From: Casimicrobiaceae bacterium
GTDB lineage: Bacteria > Pseudomonadota > Gammaproteobacteria > Burkholderiales > Casimicrobiaceae
Reading direction: 5' to 3'
Assembly: GCA_025056355.1 (NCBI GenBank)
Contig: JANWWI010000001.1
Span: forward strand, 62,001 to 126,000
DNA: 64,000 bases
Below, in pieces: positions 51,986-61,154 of this stretch (the first letter of the stretch is position 1; every line of letters starts with the position of its first letter). The position numbers and the translations under genes are program-made. The notes below the pieces were generated by a model. That model ran no database searches. It was given only the letters and a program-made list of their open reading frames with translations, and was not told where the DNA came from.

Positions 51986-52570
51986 ATGCCCGCGTTGACC
52001 CGCGACGACTTGATGACGCTTGAGGCCTACCACAAGTGGATCAAGCAAAACAAGGCCGCCATGGTCGAGCATCGTAAACGCCGCTCGGTGCAGCTCGGCG
52101 AACACGTGCGCGTGCAATTCGAAGACGCAACGACGATTCGCTACCAGATCCAGGAGATGCTGCGCATCGAAAAGATTTTCGACGAGGAGGGGATCCAGTC
52201 CGAGCTCGATGCCTACAACCCGCTCATCCCGGACGGCACGAATTGGAAAGCGACGATGATGATCGAGTATCCGGACGTCAACGAACGCCGTCGGGCGCTT
52301 GCGCGGCTCATTGGTATCGAGGATCGCATGTTCGTCGAAGTCGAAGGGCACAAGCGTGTCTACGCAATCGCCGACGAAGACCTCGATCGCGAAAATGAAG
52401 AGAAAACCTCTTCGGTGCACTTCCTGCGCTTTGAGTTCACGCCGCAGATGCGCGCCGCGCTGCTCGCCGGGGCGGGGGCCACGCTCGGCTGCGATCATCC
52501 GCACTATCCGATGCATGTGGCGATCCCGCCGGAAACGCTGGCCGAACTGATCAAGGATTTGCGTGCCTGA
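51986..52570 (+). CDS. DUF3501 protein
   Basis: The 194-residue protein begins MPALTRDDLMTLEAYHKWI and contains EDATTIRYQIQEMLRIEKIF near 48-67. A C-terminal CDHPHYPMHVAIP follows, with a Cys and His pair that might bind metal. AAGGAGA supports the ATG. It is the third member of the rubrerythrin/Fe-S/DUF3501 cluster, and the constant company suggests a shared role in peroxide or iron-sulfur stress. The biochemical activity is unknown. Confidence 0.82.
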   Translation: MPALTRDDLMTLEAYHKWIKQNKAAMVEHRKRRSVQLGEHVRVQFEDATTIRYQIQEMLRIEKIFDEEGIQSELDAYNPLIPDGTNWKATMMIEYPDVNERRRALARLIGIEDRMFVEVEGHKRVYAIADEDLDRENEEKTSSVHFLRFEFTPQMRAALLAGAGATLGCDHPHYPMHVAIPPETLAELIKDLRA

Positions 52571-52621
52571 GAAGCGGGCCCTGCGCCGGGCCGTCCGCGC
52601 TCGTGCGCTACGCTCTCGGGC

Positions 52622-54373
52622 ATGATCCGTCACGCCTTACTGCCTCGTAGCGGCGCAGAGCTGCTCGCCGATCAACTGCTCGTGCACGGCGTGGAGATTG
52701 CCTTTGGCGTGCCGGGCGAGAGTTACCTCGCGCTTCTTGATGCGCTTGCCGAGCGCTCTGAGCGCGTGCGCTTCATCGTCTGCCGGCACGAAGGCGGGGC
52801 CGCTTTCATGGCTGAGAGTTATGCCAAGCTCACCGGGCGGCCCGGTGTGTGTTTGGTGACCAGAGGGCCCGGCGCCTGCAATGCAGCCATCGGCGTGCAC
52901 ACGGCCCATCAAGACAGCAGCCCGCTTGTGCTGCTCGTCGGTCAAGTCGGCACCGACCTGCTCGAGCGCGAGGCTTTTCAAGAAATCGACTACCGGCGCA
53001 TGTTCGGGCCGATGGCCAAATGGGTGGCGCAGATCGACCGCGTCGAGCGCGTGCCGGAATTCATCAGTCGCGCTTTTCAGACGGCAACGAGTGGCCGGCC
53101 CGGTCCGGTGGTACTCGCGCTGCCGGAGGACATGCTTGCGGCAAGCGCCGCGGTGCCGGATGCCTTGCCGTACCAGCCGGTTGTGCCCAGGCCAGCGCCC
53201 GAGGCGATTGAGGCCACGCTCAATGCGCTTGCCGCGGCCGAGCGGCCGTTCGTGCTTGTGGGCGGCTTCGGTTGGAGCCGCGAAGCGGCACGGGCGCTGC
53301 GCGAAGTCGCCGAAGCGCTCGAGCTGCCCGTGGGCTGCGCGTTTCGCTTTCAGGACATCTTCGACAACGCGCATCCGAACTACGCGGGCGACGTGGGCCT
53401 GGGCGTCAATCCCGCCCTTGCGGCGCGCATTCGCGAGGCCGACTGGGTGCTCGTGCTCGGGGCGCGGCTCGGCGAGGCCACCACCTCGGGCTACACGCTC
53501 TTTGCCGTGCCGCGGCCTCGGCAACGGCTGATCCACGTGCATCCGGATCCGGAGGAGCTCGGCCGCGTCTACCAGGCCGAACGCTACATCTGCTCGGGGG
53601 TGAGCCCGTTTGCCCTGGCGCTCGCGAGGGCGCTTGCGGCACGACCACGGCGCGTGCGCTCCGAGGGCCGCGAGCAACGCCGCGCCTGGATGCGCGAGCT
53701 TGCAGCCTGGCGTGCTGAACCGCCGATCTACCGCGATCGCGCGGAACCGGCACGACTCAACCTTTGGCAGGTCATGCAAACGATCGAACGCGTGGCGCCG
53801 GCCGATGCGATCCTCACGAACGGCGCGGGCAACTTCGCCACCTGGGCGCATCGGTTTTTCCGCTACCGCGGCATCGAACACTGCGGCAAAAGTCAACTCG
53901 CGCCTTCCTCGGGGGCGATGGGCTACGGATTGCCGGCGGCGTTGATGGCAGCGCTGGTAGCGCCCGAGCGGCTCACGATCCATTTGGCCGGCGACGGCGA
54001 CTTTCTGATGACGGCCCAAGAGCTCGCCACGGCGCAGCACTATGGGGCGGCTTTCGTCTCGCTCGTCTTCAACAACGGCATGTACGGCACGATCCGCATG
54101 CATCAAGAGCGCGCGCATCCGGGCCGCGTCTACGGTACCGCCCTCACCAACCCGGACTTTGCCGCCTTCGCGCAAAGCTTCGGGGTTTGGGGCGCGCGGG
54201 CCACAAGTACCGCTCAGTTTGAGGCCGCGTTCGTCGAGGCGCTGAGCGTGGTGCGCCGCGAGCGTCGCTGCGCTCTGATCGAGCTCGTTGTCGATCCGGA
54301 AGACCTTACGCCGGGGCAATCGCTTTCCGCGATTCGCGCCCAGGCGCTTGCCGAGCGTGGGGAGGCGGCATGA
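52622..54373 (+). CDS. Thiamine pyrophosphate-dependent enzyme (acetolactate-synthase-like)
   Basis: The 583-residue protein has the TPP-enzyme fold. The catalytic Glu57 is in CRHEGGAAF. The central domain follows (about 185-345). The TPP/Mg motif has GDGDF (457-461) followed by about 26 residues to FNNGMYG. Acetolactate synthase, benzoylformate decarboxylase and oxalyl-CoA decarboxylase share this fold, so I cannot name the substrate. No small regulatory subunit is adjacent. The stop overlaps holC by four bases, and it lies 51 bases after the DUF3501 stop. Confidence 0.82.
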   Translation: MIRHALLPRSGAELLADQLLVHGVEIAFGVPGESYLALLDALAERSERVRFIVCRHEGGAAFMAESYAKLTGRPGVCLVTRGPGACNAAIGVHTAHQDSSPLVLLVGQVGTDLLEREAFQEIDYRRMFGPMAKWVAQIDRVERVPEFISRAFQTATSGRPGPVVLALPEDMLAASAAVPDALPYQPVVPRPAPEAIEATLNALAAAERPFVLVGGFGWSREAARALREVAEALELPVGCAFRFQDIFDNAHPNYAGDVGLGVNPALAARIREADWVLVLGARLGEATTSGYTLFAVPRPRQRLIHVHPDPEELGRVYQAERYICSGVSPFALALARALAARPRRVRSEGREQRRAWMRELAAWRAEPPIYRDRAEPARLNLWQVMQTIERVAPADAILTNGAGNFATWAHRFFRYRGIEHCGKSQLAPSSGAMGYGLPAALMAALVAPERLTIHLAGDGDFLMTAQELATAQHYGAAFVSLVFNNGMYGTIRMHQERAHPGRVYGTALTNPDFAAFAQSFGVWGARATSTAQFEAAFVEALSVVRRERRCALIELVVDPEDLTPGQSLSAIRAQALAERGEAA

Positions 54374-54786
54374 CAGCGGTGCATTTTTTGACCGACGTGC
54401 GAGAGCCGCTTCTTGCGGCCTACGCGGAAGTAGCCGCGGCCTACGCGCGCGGCGAGCGCGTGCGGGTCGTCACAGCCGATGAGGCGATGACGCAGCGCTT
54501 CGACCGCCTGCTCTGGGAGCGCGAGCGCGAGTCGTTTTTGCCGCACGTGCGGCTTGATTCACCGCTTGCTGCGGCCACGCCGATCATCGTCGACCATTGC
54601 CCCGAGCATTCCGGCATCGGCGACCTGCTGGTGAACCTCGCGCTCCAGGTGCCGCCGTTTTTTGCCTCATTTCGCCGTGTTGTCGAAATCGTCGGCAGCT
54701 TGCCTGAGGTTGTGGCCGCAGCTCGGGAGCGCTGGCGCTTCTATCGCGCGCAAGGGGTTGAACTCTCGCACGCAAGGGCGGCGTAA
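54370..54786 (+). CDS. holC: DNA polymerase III chi subunit
   Basis: HolC (chi) joins the clamp loader to single-stranded DNA binding protein. The 138-residue protein opens with VHFLTDVREPLLAAYAEV and has the conserved TADEAMTQRFDRLLWERERESFLPH near 37-61. It is coupled to the upstream TPP-enzyme gene by a four-base overlap. A small unknown gene and valS follow, the usual order holC-x-valS in this group. In E. coli, chi also binds the YoaA helicase, and a DinG-type helicase is in this window. Confidence 0.9.
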   Translation: MTAVHFLTDVREPLLAAYAEVAAAYARGERVRVVTADEAMTQRFDRLLWERERESFLPHVRLDSPLAAATPIIVDHCPEHSGIGDLLVNLALQVPPFFASFRRVVEIVGSLPEVVAAARERWRFYRAQGVELSHARAA

Positions 54787-54841
54787 GGCCGTTCGCCGGC
54801 AAGCTTCCGTCTTACGCGTCACTGAGCTATAACCGCGACCC

Positions 54842-55459
54842 ATGAGCAATCTCTCAGCCAGGGAACTTCTGGCGCAGGCGGAGCGGCTGATGCGTCGAGG
54901 GCGCTCGCCTGCGGAGGACCTTCCCGTGCTGACCGACTTTGTGCAGGAGGAGTCGTCCAGCACCGCGACGCGGCGGGCTGAGGATTTGCCGCAATCCTCC
55001 GCCACGGCCACGACGGAGAACGTTGCGGCGGCCCCACCGCAGACGCAGGCGATCGACGAGCCGACCTGGTCGAAAGCGGTGTCCGCCGTCGCCTCGGCAC
55101 CGGCCGCCGCGGGTGGCGGTGCCGAGGCTTCTACGCGCCCCCGGCTCGTGCCGCTACCGCCGGGCTCGGTCGTGATGAGTCGCGAGCAGTTCGATGCGCG
55201 GCTTGCGGAAAAGCTCGAAGAGGTCCAGCACGCCGTGTTCGTGCAGGCGATGCAGCAGCTCGAACTGCACGCCAGCGGCCGCATGCGTGAACGGTTGCTC
55301 GAGGCGCTCTTGCCGATGCTTGAGCGCTCGAGCCAGGCAATTGCGCAGCAAGTCGCGGAAGAGACGGCGGCCCAAGTGCGCACGGTAGTTGCCACAGCGG
55401 TCGAAGAGGAAATTCGGCGGCTGCGCGAGCGTTTGCAAGCGCGTCGCGCGGGCCCCTGA
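54842..55459 (+). CDS. Uncharacterised protein between holC and valS
   Basis: The 205-residue protein starts MSNLSARELLAQAERLMRRG. The middle is a long Ala/Ser/Pro-rich, probably disordered part (residues 40-100). The C-terminal half (about 110-200) is helical, with MSREQFDARLAEKLEEVQHAVF and ETAAQVRTVVATAVEEEIRRLRERL likely forming a coiled coil. Its constant place between holC and valS in betaproteobacteria is the only functional clue I can offer. I do not recognise a domain. Confidence 0.65.
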   Translation: MSNLSARELLAQAERLMRRGRSPAEDLPVLTDFVQEESSSTATRRAEDLPQSSATATTENVAAAPPQTQAIDEPTWSKAVSAVASAPAAAGGGAEASTRPRLVPLPPGSVVMSREQFDARLAEKLEEVQHAVFVQAMQQLELHASGRMRERLLEALLPMLERSSQAIAQQVAEETAAQVRTVVATAVEEEIRRLRERLQARRAGP

Positions 55460-55560
55460 GGGTCCTGCGCCTTGGCTTGCTAGCATCAGAGCTTCTCGTG
55501 TGATGCGGCATTGCCCCGTCTGTTGGGGTCTTGCCTCGGCTCGCTACGCTGTTTTTTCGC

Positions 55561-58446
55561 ATGCCTGACGCTACCTTTGCCACGCCTCGTCTGGATCGCC
55601 TGGCCAAGGCTTTTGAGCCCAGAGCGATCGAAGCATATTGGTATCCCCGCTGGGAAGCCTCGGGTTACTTCACGCCCAAGGACGACCCCAACTCGCCTCC
55701 CTACACGATTCAACTGCCGCCGCCGAACGTCACCGGCACCTTGCACATGGGTCATGCGTTCCAGCAGACGCTCATGGACACGCTGATCCGCTACCACCGC
55801 ATGAAGGGCCGGCGCGCCAATTGGATCGTCGGCACCGATCACGCAGGAATCGCCACTCAGATCGTGGTCGAGCGGCAACTGCAAGCAGAAGGCAAGACCC
55901 GTCATGACCTCGGGCGCGAGGCCTTCCTTGAGCGGGTATGGCAGTGGAAGGAGCATTCCGGCTCCACGATCACGCAGCAGATGCGCCGGCTCGGCGCTTC
56001 CGCCAACTGGCGCTACGCCGATGCGACCGGCGCCGGTCAGGGCTATTTCACGATGGATGCGCACATGTCCCGCGGCGTGATCGAAACCTTCGTGCGGCTC
56101 TACGAGGAAGGGCTCATCTACCGCGGCAAACGGCTCGTCAACTGGGATCCGGTGCTCATGTCTGCGGTGTCGGATCTCGAGGTCGATCCGACCGAGGTCG
56201 ACGGCGAGCTCTGGACGATTCGTTATGCGCTCGCCGACGGCTCGGGAGCGCTTGAGGTGGCCACCACGCGGCCGGAGACGATGCTCGGGGATACGGCGGT
56301 CATGGTGCATCCTGAGGATGAGCGCTACCGGCGCTTCATTGGGCGGCGGGTGCGCTTGCCGATCACTGGCCGCGAGGTGCCGGTGATTGCCGATCCGGCA
56401 GTCGATCCGACCTTCGGCACGGGTTGCGTGAAAGTGACCCCAGCGCATGATTTCACCGACTATGGCGTGGGTCAGCGCCATGGCTTGCCGATGCTTGTGG
56501 TGTTGACGCTCGAGGCGCGCATCGTGAGCGACGAGCGCGCCAAGGCAGCAAGCATCCCTGCAGAGCTACACGGGCTCGATCGCTTTGAGGCGCGCCGACG
56601 CGTGCTCGAGCAGCTCTCTGCGCAAGGCGCGCTTGTGGCCACGCGGCCGCACAAGCTGCAAGTGCCGATTTGCGCGCGCACCGGACAGATCGTCGAACCC
56701 ATGCTGACCGATCAGTGGTTCGTGGCCATGACCCGGCCGACGGCCAAGCACCCGCGCGGCTTAGCTGGCCTTGCGCTCGATGCCGTGCGCGATGGGCGAG
56801 TCCGGTTTTTCCCCGATCATTGGGCGCAGGTTTACTGCCACTGGCTTGAGAACGTGCAGGACTGGTGCATTTCGCGCCAGCTCTGGTGGGGGCATCAAAT
56901 TCCGGCCTGGTATGACCCCGAAGGTCGCATCTACGTCGGCCGCGACGAGGCCGAGGCGCGCGCCAAGGCGGCACTGCCCGCCGATGCACCGCTTGTACGC
57001 GATCCGGATGTGCTCGATACGTGGTTTTCCTCGGCGCTCGTCTGCCACACCACCCTCGGCTGGCCCGATGAAGAGCGCTTCGCGCGCGATCAGATCTATC
57101 TGCCTTCGGACGTGCTCATCACGGGCAACGACATCATCTTCTTCTGGGTCGCGCGCATGGTCATGATGACCTTGCACTTCACCGATCGCGTGCCGTTTCG
57201 CCACGTCTACATCAACGCCATGGTGCGCGACGCCGAAGGCAACAAGATGAGCAAGTCGAAGGGTAACGTGATCGATCCGATCGACCTCATCGACGGCATC
57301 GCGCTTGAGCCCCTGATCGAAAAAAGCACCAAAGATCTCATGCTTGCGGCGCACCGTGAGCGCGCCGAGCGCTACATCCGGCGGACCTATCCGAACGGCA
57401 TCCCGGCGTACGGCGCCGATGCGGTGCGCTTTACCTTCTGCGCGCTGTCTAACCTCACCCTCACGCTCAATTTCGATCTGTCGCGCTGCGAGGGCTATCG
57501 CAACTTCTGCAACAAGCTCTGGAATGCCGCGCGCTTCGTGCTGATGAACTGCGAAGGACGGCATGACGGTCCCTACCCCAAGGTGCCGTCTGAAGCGCTG
57601 AGCTTCGTTGATCGCTGGTTGATCGCGCGGTTGCAAGAGGCCAAGCGCACGATCGCCGAGGGGTTTGAGAACTACCGCTTCGATGTGGCCGCCAGGGCGC
57701 TCTACGAGCTCGTCTGGGATGAGTTTTGTGATTGGTACCTCGAATGTGCCAAGGTGCAACTGGCCGAGGCCGAGCGCGCGGGCAACGCCGAACGCGCCGC
57801 CGCCACGCGCGGACTGCTGGTGCGCGAGTTGGAGACCATCTTGCGGCTCGCACATCCGATCATGCCGTTCGTGACCGAGGAGCTCTGGCAGGCGGTCAAA
57901 GACTTGGCCGGCAAAAGCGGCGAGACGATTTGCTTGGCGCCGTGGCCCGAAGCGGATGAGGCGCTCATCGATCATGCGGCCGTAGAACGCATGCACGCCT
58001 TCAAGGCGATCACCACCGCGGTGCGTGCGCTGCGCAGTCAAATGAAGCTCGCCCCCGGCGAGCGCGTGCCGCTCGTGGTCGAAGTCGGGCAGGCGGTGGC
58101 GCGCTCGGCCATCGAAGAGGCGCGGCCGTATTTGCTTGCGCTTGCCCGTTTGTCCGAACTGCGCTTCGTCGAGCGCTTGCCCGAGGCGGCACAGGCGCCT
58201 GTGCAGGTGGTGGGCCCCTATCGGCTGCTCCTCGAAATTCGTGTCGATCCGGTAGCCGAGCGCGCGCGGCTCGAGCGCGAGATTGCTCGCATCGAGAGCG
58301 AAATCGCCAGAGCGCAAGCCAAACTCGCCAACGCAGCCTTCATCGAGCGCGCACCGGCGGCGGTTGTGACGCAAGAACGCGAGCGGCTCGCGCAGTTTTC
58401 CACGGCGCTTGAGCAGCTGCGGGCGCAGCGGGCGCGTCTGGGCTGA
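55561..58446 (+). CDS. valS: Valyl-tRNA synthetase
   Basis: ValRS charges tRNA(Val). The 961-residue class I enzyme has the HIGH motif as LHMGH (61-65, inside PPNVTGTLHMGHAF). The CP1 editing domain follows (about 200-400), with TTRPETMLGDTAV as its landmark. The KMSKS motif is at 562-566, then anticodon binding, and a C-terminal coiled coil with repeated ERARLEREIARIESE helix that contacts the tRNA. I begin it at the ATG at 55561. No strong ribosome site lies before that start, and a TTG at 55531 is a rival. The gene ends eight bases before ldcA. Confidence 0.96.
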   Translation: MPDATFATPRLDRLAKAFEPRAIEAYWYPRWEASGYFTPKDDPNSPPYTIQLPPPNVTGTLHMGHAFQQTLMDTLIRYHRMKGRRANWIVGTDHAGIATQIVVERQLQAEGKTRHDLGREAFLERVWQWKEHSGSTITQQMRRLGASANWRYADATGAGQGYFTMDAHMSRGVIETFVRLYEEGLIYRGKRLVNWDPVLMSAVSDLEVDPTEVDGELWTIRYALADGSGALEVATTRPETMLGDTAVMVHPEDERYRRFIGRRVRLPITGREVPVIADPAVDPTFGTGCVKVTPAHDFTDYGVGQRHGLPMLVVLTLEARIVSDERAKAASIPAELHGLDRFEARRRVLEQLSAQGALVATRPHKLQVPICARTGQIVEPMLTDQWFVAMTRPTAKHPRGLAGLALDAVRDGRVRFFPDHWAQVYCHWLENVQDWCISRQLWWGHQIPAWYDPEGRIYVGRDEAEARAKAALPADAPLVRDPDVLDTWFSSALVCHTTLGWPDEERFARDQIYLPSDVLITGNDIIFFWVARMVMMTLHFTDRVPFRHVYINAMVRDAEGNKMSKSKGNVIDPIDLIDGIALEPLIEKSTKDLMLAAHRERAERYIRRTYPNGIPAYGADAVRFTFCALSNLTLTLNFDLSRCEGYRNFCNKLWNAARFVLMNCEGRHDGPYPKVPSEALSFVDRWLIARLQEAKRTIAEGFENYRFDVAARALYELVWDEFCDWYLECAKVQLAEAERAGNAERAAATRGLLVRELETILRLAHPIMPFVTEELWQAVKDLAGKSGETICLAPWPEADEALIDHAAVERMHAFKAITTAVRALRSQMKLAPGERVPLVVEVGQAVARSAIEEARPYLLALARLSELRFVERLPEAAQAPVQVVGPYRLLLEIRVDPVAERARLEREIARIESEIARAQAKLANAAFIERAPAAVVTQERERLAQFSTALEQLRAQRARLG

Positions 58447-58454
58447 GGCCGACC

Positions 58455-59420
58455 GTGCAGGTCGCGCCGAACGTTCCGCGCTGGCCAGAGCGTCGCGGGC
58501 GGCCGTTTCGCGTGCACGCGCTCTCGCTTTCCGGGGCCGCCGATCCTGGGTGCATCGAACGCGGTGCGAAGCGCTTGTTGGAGCTTGGCTTCGAGGTCAT
58601 CGTGCCGGCTGCCGCGCGGGCTGCGTCTGGGTATTTTGCTGGCAGCGACGAAGTGCGTCTGGCCGCGCTCGAAGCGGCCCTCGCAAGCGACGCCGACATC
58701 GTGCTTTTCACGCGCGGCGGCTATGGGCTCTCGCGCCTCTTGCACCGCATCGACTGGGCGCGGGTCGCCGCAAGCGGCAAGCTCTTCTGCGGCTACAGCG
58801 ATGTCACCGCGTTTTCCATGGCTGCCCTAGCCCGCGCGGGCTTTGCCACCCTTGCGGGCCCGGTGCTGGCCGGGGACTTCGCCGGCGACCCGAGCGAGGA
58901 TCGTGACTTCAACGAGGCGCAGTGGCTCGGCCTGATCGATGCGCTTGCCACCGCCAGCGCTTGGTCGTGGCCGGAATTCGAGGCCGATCAGGCCGCAGCG
59001 GCTGATGGTTTTCGCGCCGAGGGCGTGCTTTGGGGCACCAACCTCTCGCTGATCGCGCATCTGATCGGTACGCCCTATCTACCCGCGATCGAGGGCGGCA
59101 TTCTCGTGCTTGAAGACATCGGCGAATACCCTTACCGAGTCGAACGCATGTTCTGGCAGCTCAAGCACGCGGGCATCCTCGATCGGCAGGCCGCGATCGT
59201 GTTGGGTGAGTTCACCGACTGCAACCCTTCGCCCGGCATGCGCGGCCCGCACACGATGGAGGATGCGCTTTCCGCCTTGCGCACGATGACGGCAACACCG
59301 GTCTTCACAGGCTTTCCCTTCGGTCACGGCGCGCGGCGAGTGACGCTCCCGCTGGGCGCGCGGGCCGTCCTGGAGGTTGGGCAGGGGCGCGCGAGGCTTG
59401 CGCTACCGGCTGCGGCTTGA
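58455..59420 (+). CDS. ldcA: LD-carboxypeptidase (murein tetrapeptide carboxypeptidase)
   Basis: LdcA removes the terminal D-Ala of muropeptides in the cytosol during peptidoglycan recycling. The 321-residue protein has the catalytic triad pattern Ser115 (FCGYSDVTAF), Glu220 (ILVLEDIGE) and His291 (GFPFGHG). The same triad (Ser115, Glu217, His285) is known in the Pseudomonas enzyme. The GTG at 58455 lies eight bases after the valS stop, so the two are co-transcribed. No signal peptide is visible, which fits the cytosolic role. Confidence 0.88.
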   Translation: MQVAPNVPRWPERRGRPFRVHALSLSGAADPGCIERGAKRLLELGFEVIVPAAARAASGYFAGSDEVRLAALEAALASDADIVLFTRGGYGLSRLLHRIDWARVAASGKLFCGYSDVTAFSMAALARAGFATLAGPVLAGDFAGDPSEDRDFNEAQWLGLIDALATASAWSWPEFEADQAAAADGFRAEGVLWGTNLSLIAHLIGTPYLPAIEGGILVLEDIGEYPYRVERMFWQLKHAGILDRQAAIVLGEFTDCNPSPGMRGPHTMEDALSALRTMTATPVFTGFPFGHGARRVTLPLGARAVLEVGQGRARLALPAAA

Positions 59421-59475
59421 GGAGGGGATGTCGGCGCGGCGGGTGGCGACATGAGGCGCCTCCCGATGCGCGTTC

Positions 59476-59503
59476 CCGGGGCTGATCGGTCGATCAGCCC
59501 CGG
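59476..59503. repeat. Perfect 13-bp stem hairpin between ldcA and the toxin-antitoxin pair
   Basis: CCGGGGCTGATCG (59476-59488) and CGATCAGCCCCGG (59491-59503) are separated by GT. It follows ldcA by 55 bases and has no U-run. The inner arms GCTGATCGGT / CGATCAGC equal those of the element at 49856-49878 except for a 5-base shorter loop. Confidence 0.75.
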
Positions 59504-59534
59504 CAGGACGGCTGAACAGACTCTATCCGGTATT

Positions 59535-59555
59535 GCAGCATTTCTGCATTTCTGC
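59535..59555 (+). promoter_or_regulatory. Possible operator of the AbrB/PIN toxin-antitoxin pair
   Basis: CATTTCTG is repeated directly at 59539-59546 and 59547-59554. GCAG at 59535 and CTGC at 59544 and 59552 form short inverted repeats. The block ends 13 bases before the antitoxin ATG, a typical place for autoregulation by an AbrB-type antitoxin. Function is inferred from position. Confidence 0.4.
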
Positions 59556-59567
59556 TACTTTGCGGCC

Positions 59568-59861
59568 ATGAACGCGACGCTCACCATAACCCACCGAGGG
59601 GTGGTCACGCTCCCTGCGAAATTGCGCCAGGCGCTTGGGCTCAAGGCCAACGACCAGCTGATCGCCGAGGTCACGCCCGAGGGTTTGCTGCTGCGTCCGG
59701 CGGTGACGCTCCCGATCGAGCTTTACACGCCCGAGCGGGAGCGCGAATTCGACGCAGCGGAGGCAGAGCTCGCTGCCGCACTTGCGGCGCGTCGGCAGAA
59801 ACGCTCCACGGCCTCGACGCGTCGCGCAAGCACACGCAGCCGCACGAGCGCGGGCCGTTAG
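59568..59861 (+). CDS. AbrB/SpoVT-type antitoxin (VapB-like)
   Basis: The 97-residue protein has the swapped-hairpin AbrB fold in its first 45 residues: MNATLTITHRGVVTLPAKLR then QALGLKANDQLIAEVTPEGLLLRP. This binds operator DNA as a dimer. The rest is an Arg/Ser-rich tail (RRQKRSTASTRRASTRSRTSAGR) that could wrap the toxin. The ATG at 59568 is chosen because the family starts here; the frame is open further upstream. The PIN toxin starts 13 bases after its stop. Confidence 0.75.
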   Translation: MNATLTITHRGVVTLPAKLRQALGLKANDQLIAEVTPEGLLLRPAVTLPIELYTPEREREFDAAEAELAAALAARRQKRSTASTRRASTRSRTSAGR

Positions 59862-59874
59862 GTCGCCCGCTGAG

Positions 59875-60288
59875 ATGCGGATCTTCCTCGACGCAAACAT
59901 CCTCTTTTCCGCTGCGAAGAGCGACGGCGCGGTGCGAGTGCTGCTGCATCGGCTGCTGGAGCAAGGGCATGTGCTTGTCGCCGACGCCTATGTCATCGCT
60001 GAGGCGCGGCGCAACCTGATGGCCAAGGGACCGGCGGCGCTGGCTGACTTTGCCGCACTTCTACCGCGCCTCACCGTCATCCCCCATAGCGCAAGCGTCG
60101 CTCGGAATGCTGCGGAGGTCGACTGGCTGCCCGCGAAGGATCGTCCGGTCCTCGCCGCGGCGATCCATGCTCGTTGCGACGCCCTCGTCACCGGTGACCG
60201 TACCCACCTCGGCTCGGCCTACGGCCGTGTCATCCATGGCGTGACCATCCACTCGCCGCGTTCGCTGGCCGAGCGTGTGCTCAGGTGA
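59875..60288 (+). CDS. PIN-domain toxin (VapC-like)
   Basis: The 137-residue protein starts MRIFLDANILFSAA with Asp6 of the PIN site. Other acidic residues follow: Glu43 near VIAEARRNL, Asp88 in AKDRPVLAAAI, and Asp106 in TGDRTHLG. These should coordinate metal for RNA cleavage. It is the second PIN toxin of the window; it differs from the one at 31261 and has its own AbrB-type partner. The start follows TGAG only, a weak ribosome site, suggesting translation is coupled to the antitoxin. Confidence 0.78.
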   Translation: MRIFLDANILFSAAKSDGAVRVLLHRLLEQGHVLVADAYVIAEARRNLMAKGPAALADFAALLPRLTVIPHSASVARNAAEVDWLPAKDRPVLAAAIHARCDALVTGDRTHLGSAYGRVIHGVTIHSPRSLAERVLR

Positions 60289-60351
60289 GCCTCGAAGGCG
60301 ATCCAGCCCGATACAGCGTGCTCTCGAGGTGGCTCGTTTTAGGCACTGCAC

Positions 60352-61026
60352 CTACCCGAGCGCAACCCCGGTTGGCATTGGACAACTCGTCCCCGTACCT
60401 GCCAGGCCGCAGTAGCCGCCCGGGTTTTTGGCAAGGTACTGCTGATGGTAGTCCTCGGCGTAGAAGAACTCGGGGCAGGGATCCTCCGCACGGCCGCCGC
60501 GGATTTCGGTCGTGATCGCCCCGTAGCCGCGCTCTGTGAGTGCACGCTGAAAGGCCTCGCGCGTGGCTTCGGCAAGTTCACGTTGCGCAGCGGTTGTGCA
60601 GTAGATGACGCTTCGGTATTGGGTGCCTACATCGTTGCCTTGGCGCATCCCTTGCGTCGGATCGTGTTCTTCCCAGAACCGCTTGAGCAGTTCGGCAAAG
60701 CTCACCTTGAGCGGGTCGTAGACAACGAGCACGACCTCGGCGTGGTTCGTGAGCCCCGTGCAAACCTCGCGGTAGGTGGGGTTCGGCGTTTGCCCGCCGG
60801 CGTAGCCGACAGCGGTCGAGTAGACGCCAGGCACCTGCCAGAACAGCCGCTCGGCGCCCCAGAAGCAGCCCATGCCGAAGTAGGCCACTTCGATGCCTGG
60901 CGGCCACGGAGGCGTAAGCGGCGCGCCCAGAACGACGTGCTGTTTGGCCACCGGCATGGCCTCGGCGCGGCCCGGGAGCGTCTCGGCCGGAGAAACTAGA
61001 TTCAAGCGTTTCTGAACCCAGATCAT
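60352..61026 (-). CDS. msrA: Peptide methionine sulfoxide reductase A
   Basis: MsrA repairs oxidised methionine (S-sulfoxide). The 224-residue protein has the catalytic [10 protein letters not shown] with Cys54 and the C-terminal recycling cysteines Cys206 and Cys215 ([15 protein letters not shown]). About 45 extra residues precede the catalytic domain ([11 protein letters not shown]...), with no signal peptide I can defend. GAGGA upstream supports the ATG at 61026. It is transcribed toward the PIN gene. Confidence 0.94.
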   Translation of the reverse strand: MIWVQKRLNLVSPAETLPGRAEAMPVAKQHVVLGAPLTPPWPPGIEVAYFGMGCFWGAERLFWQVPGVYSTAVGYAGGQTPNPTYREVCTGLTNHAEVVLVVYDPLKVSFAELLKRFWEEHDPTQGMRQGNDVGTQYRSVIYCTTAAQRELAEATREAFQRALTERGYGAITTEIRGGRAEDPCPEFFYAEDYHQQYLAKNPGGYCGLAGTGTSCPMPTGVALG

Positions 61027-61154
61027 GACGGGATCCTCGGGAAAGCGGCGCGTGCCGTGGGCCTCGGCCTGCCTAGAATGCCTTGTGTCCAAGGCTTGGC
61101 TGTTTGACTGACGGGCAAACCGTCCGTCGCGGCGGTCGGAAAGATGATACGCCG

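Noticed and set aside
52637-54319. Long open frame antisense to the TPP enzyme
   Set aside because: It mirrors a well-supported enzyme on the plus strand; the translation is Arg/His-rich and has no recognisable motif.
56761-58374. Long open frame antisense to valS
   Set aside because: Same reason: antisense to a clear valS, with no motif of its own.
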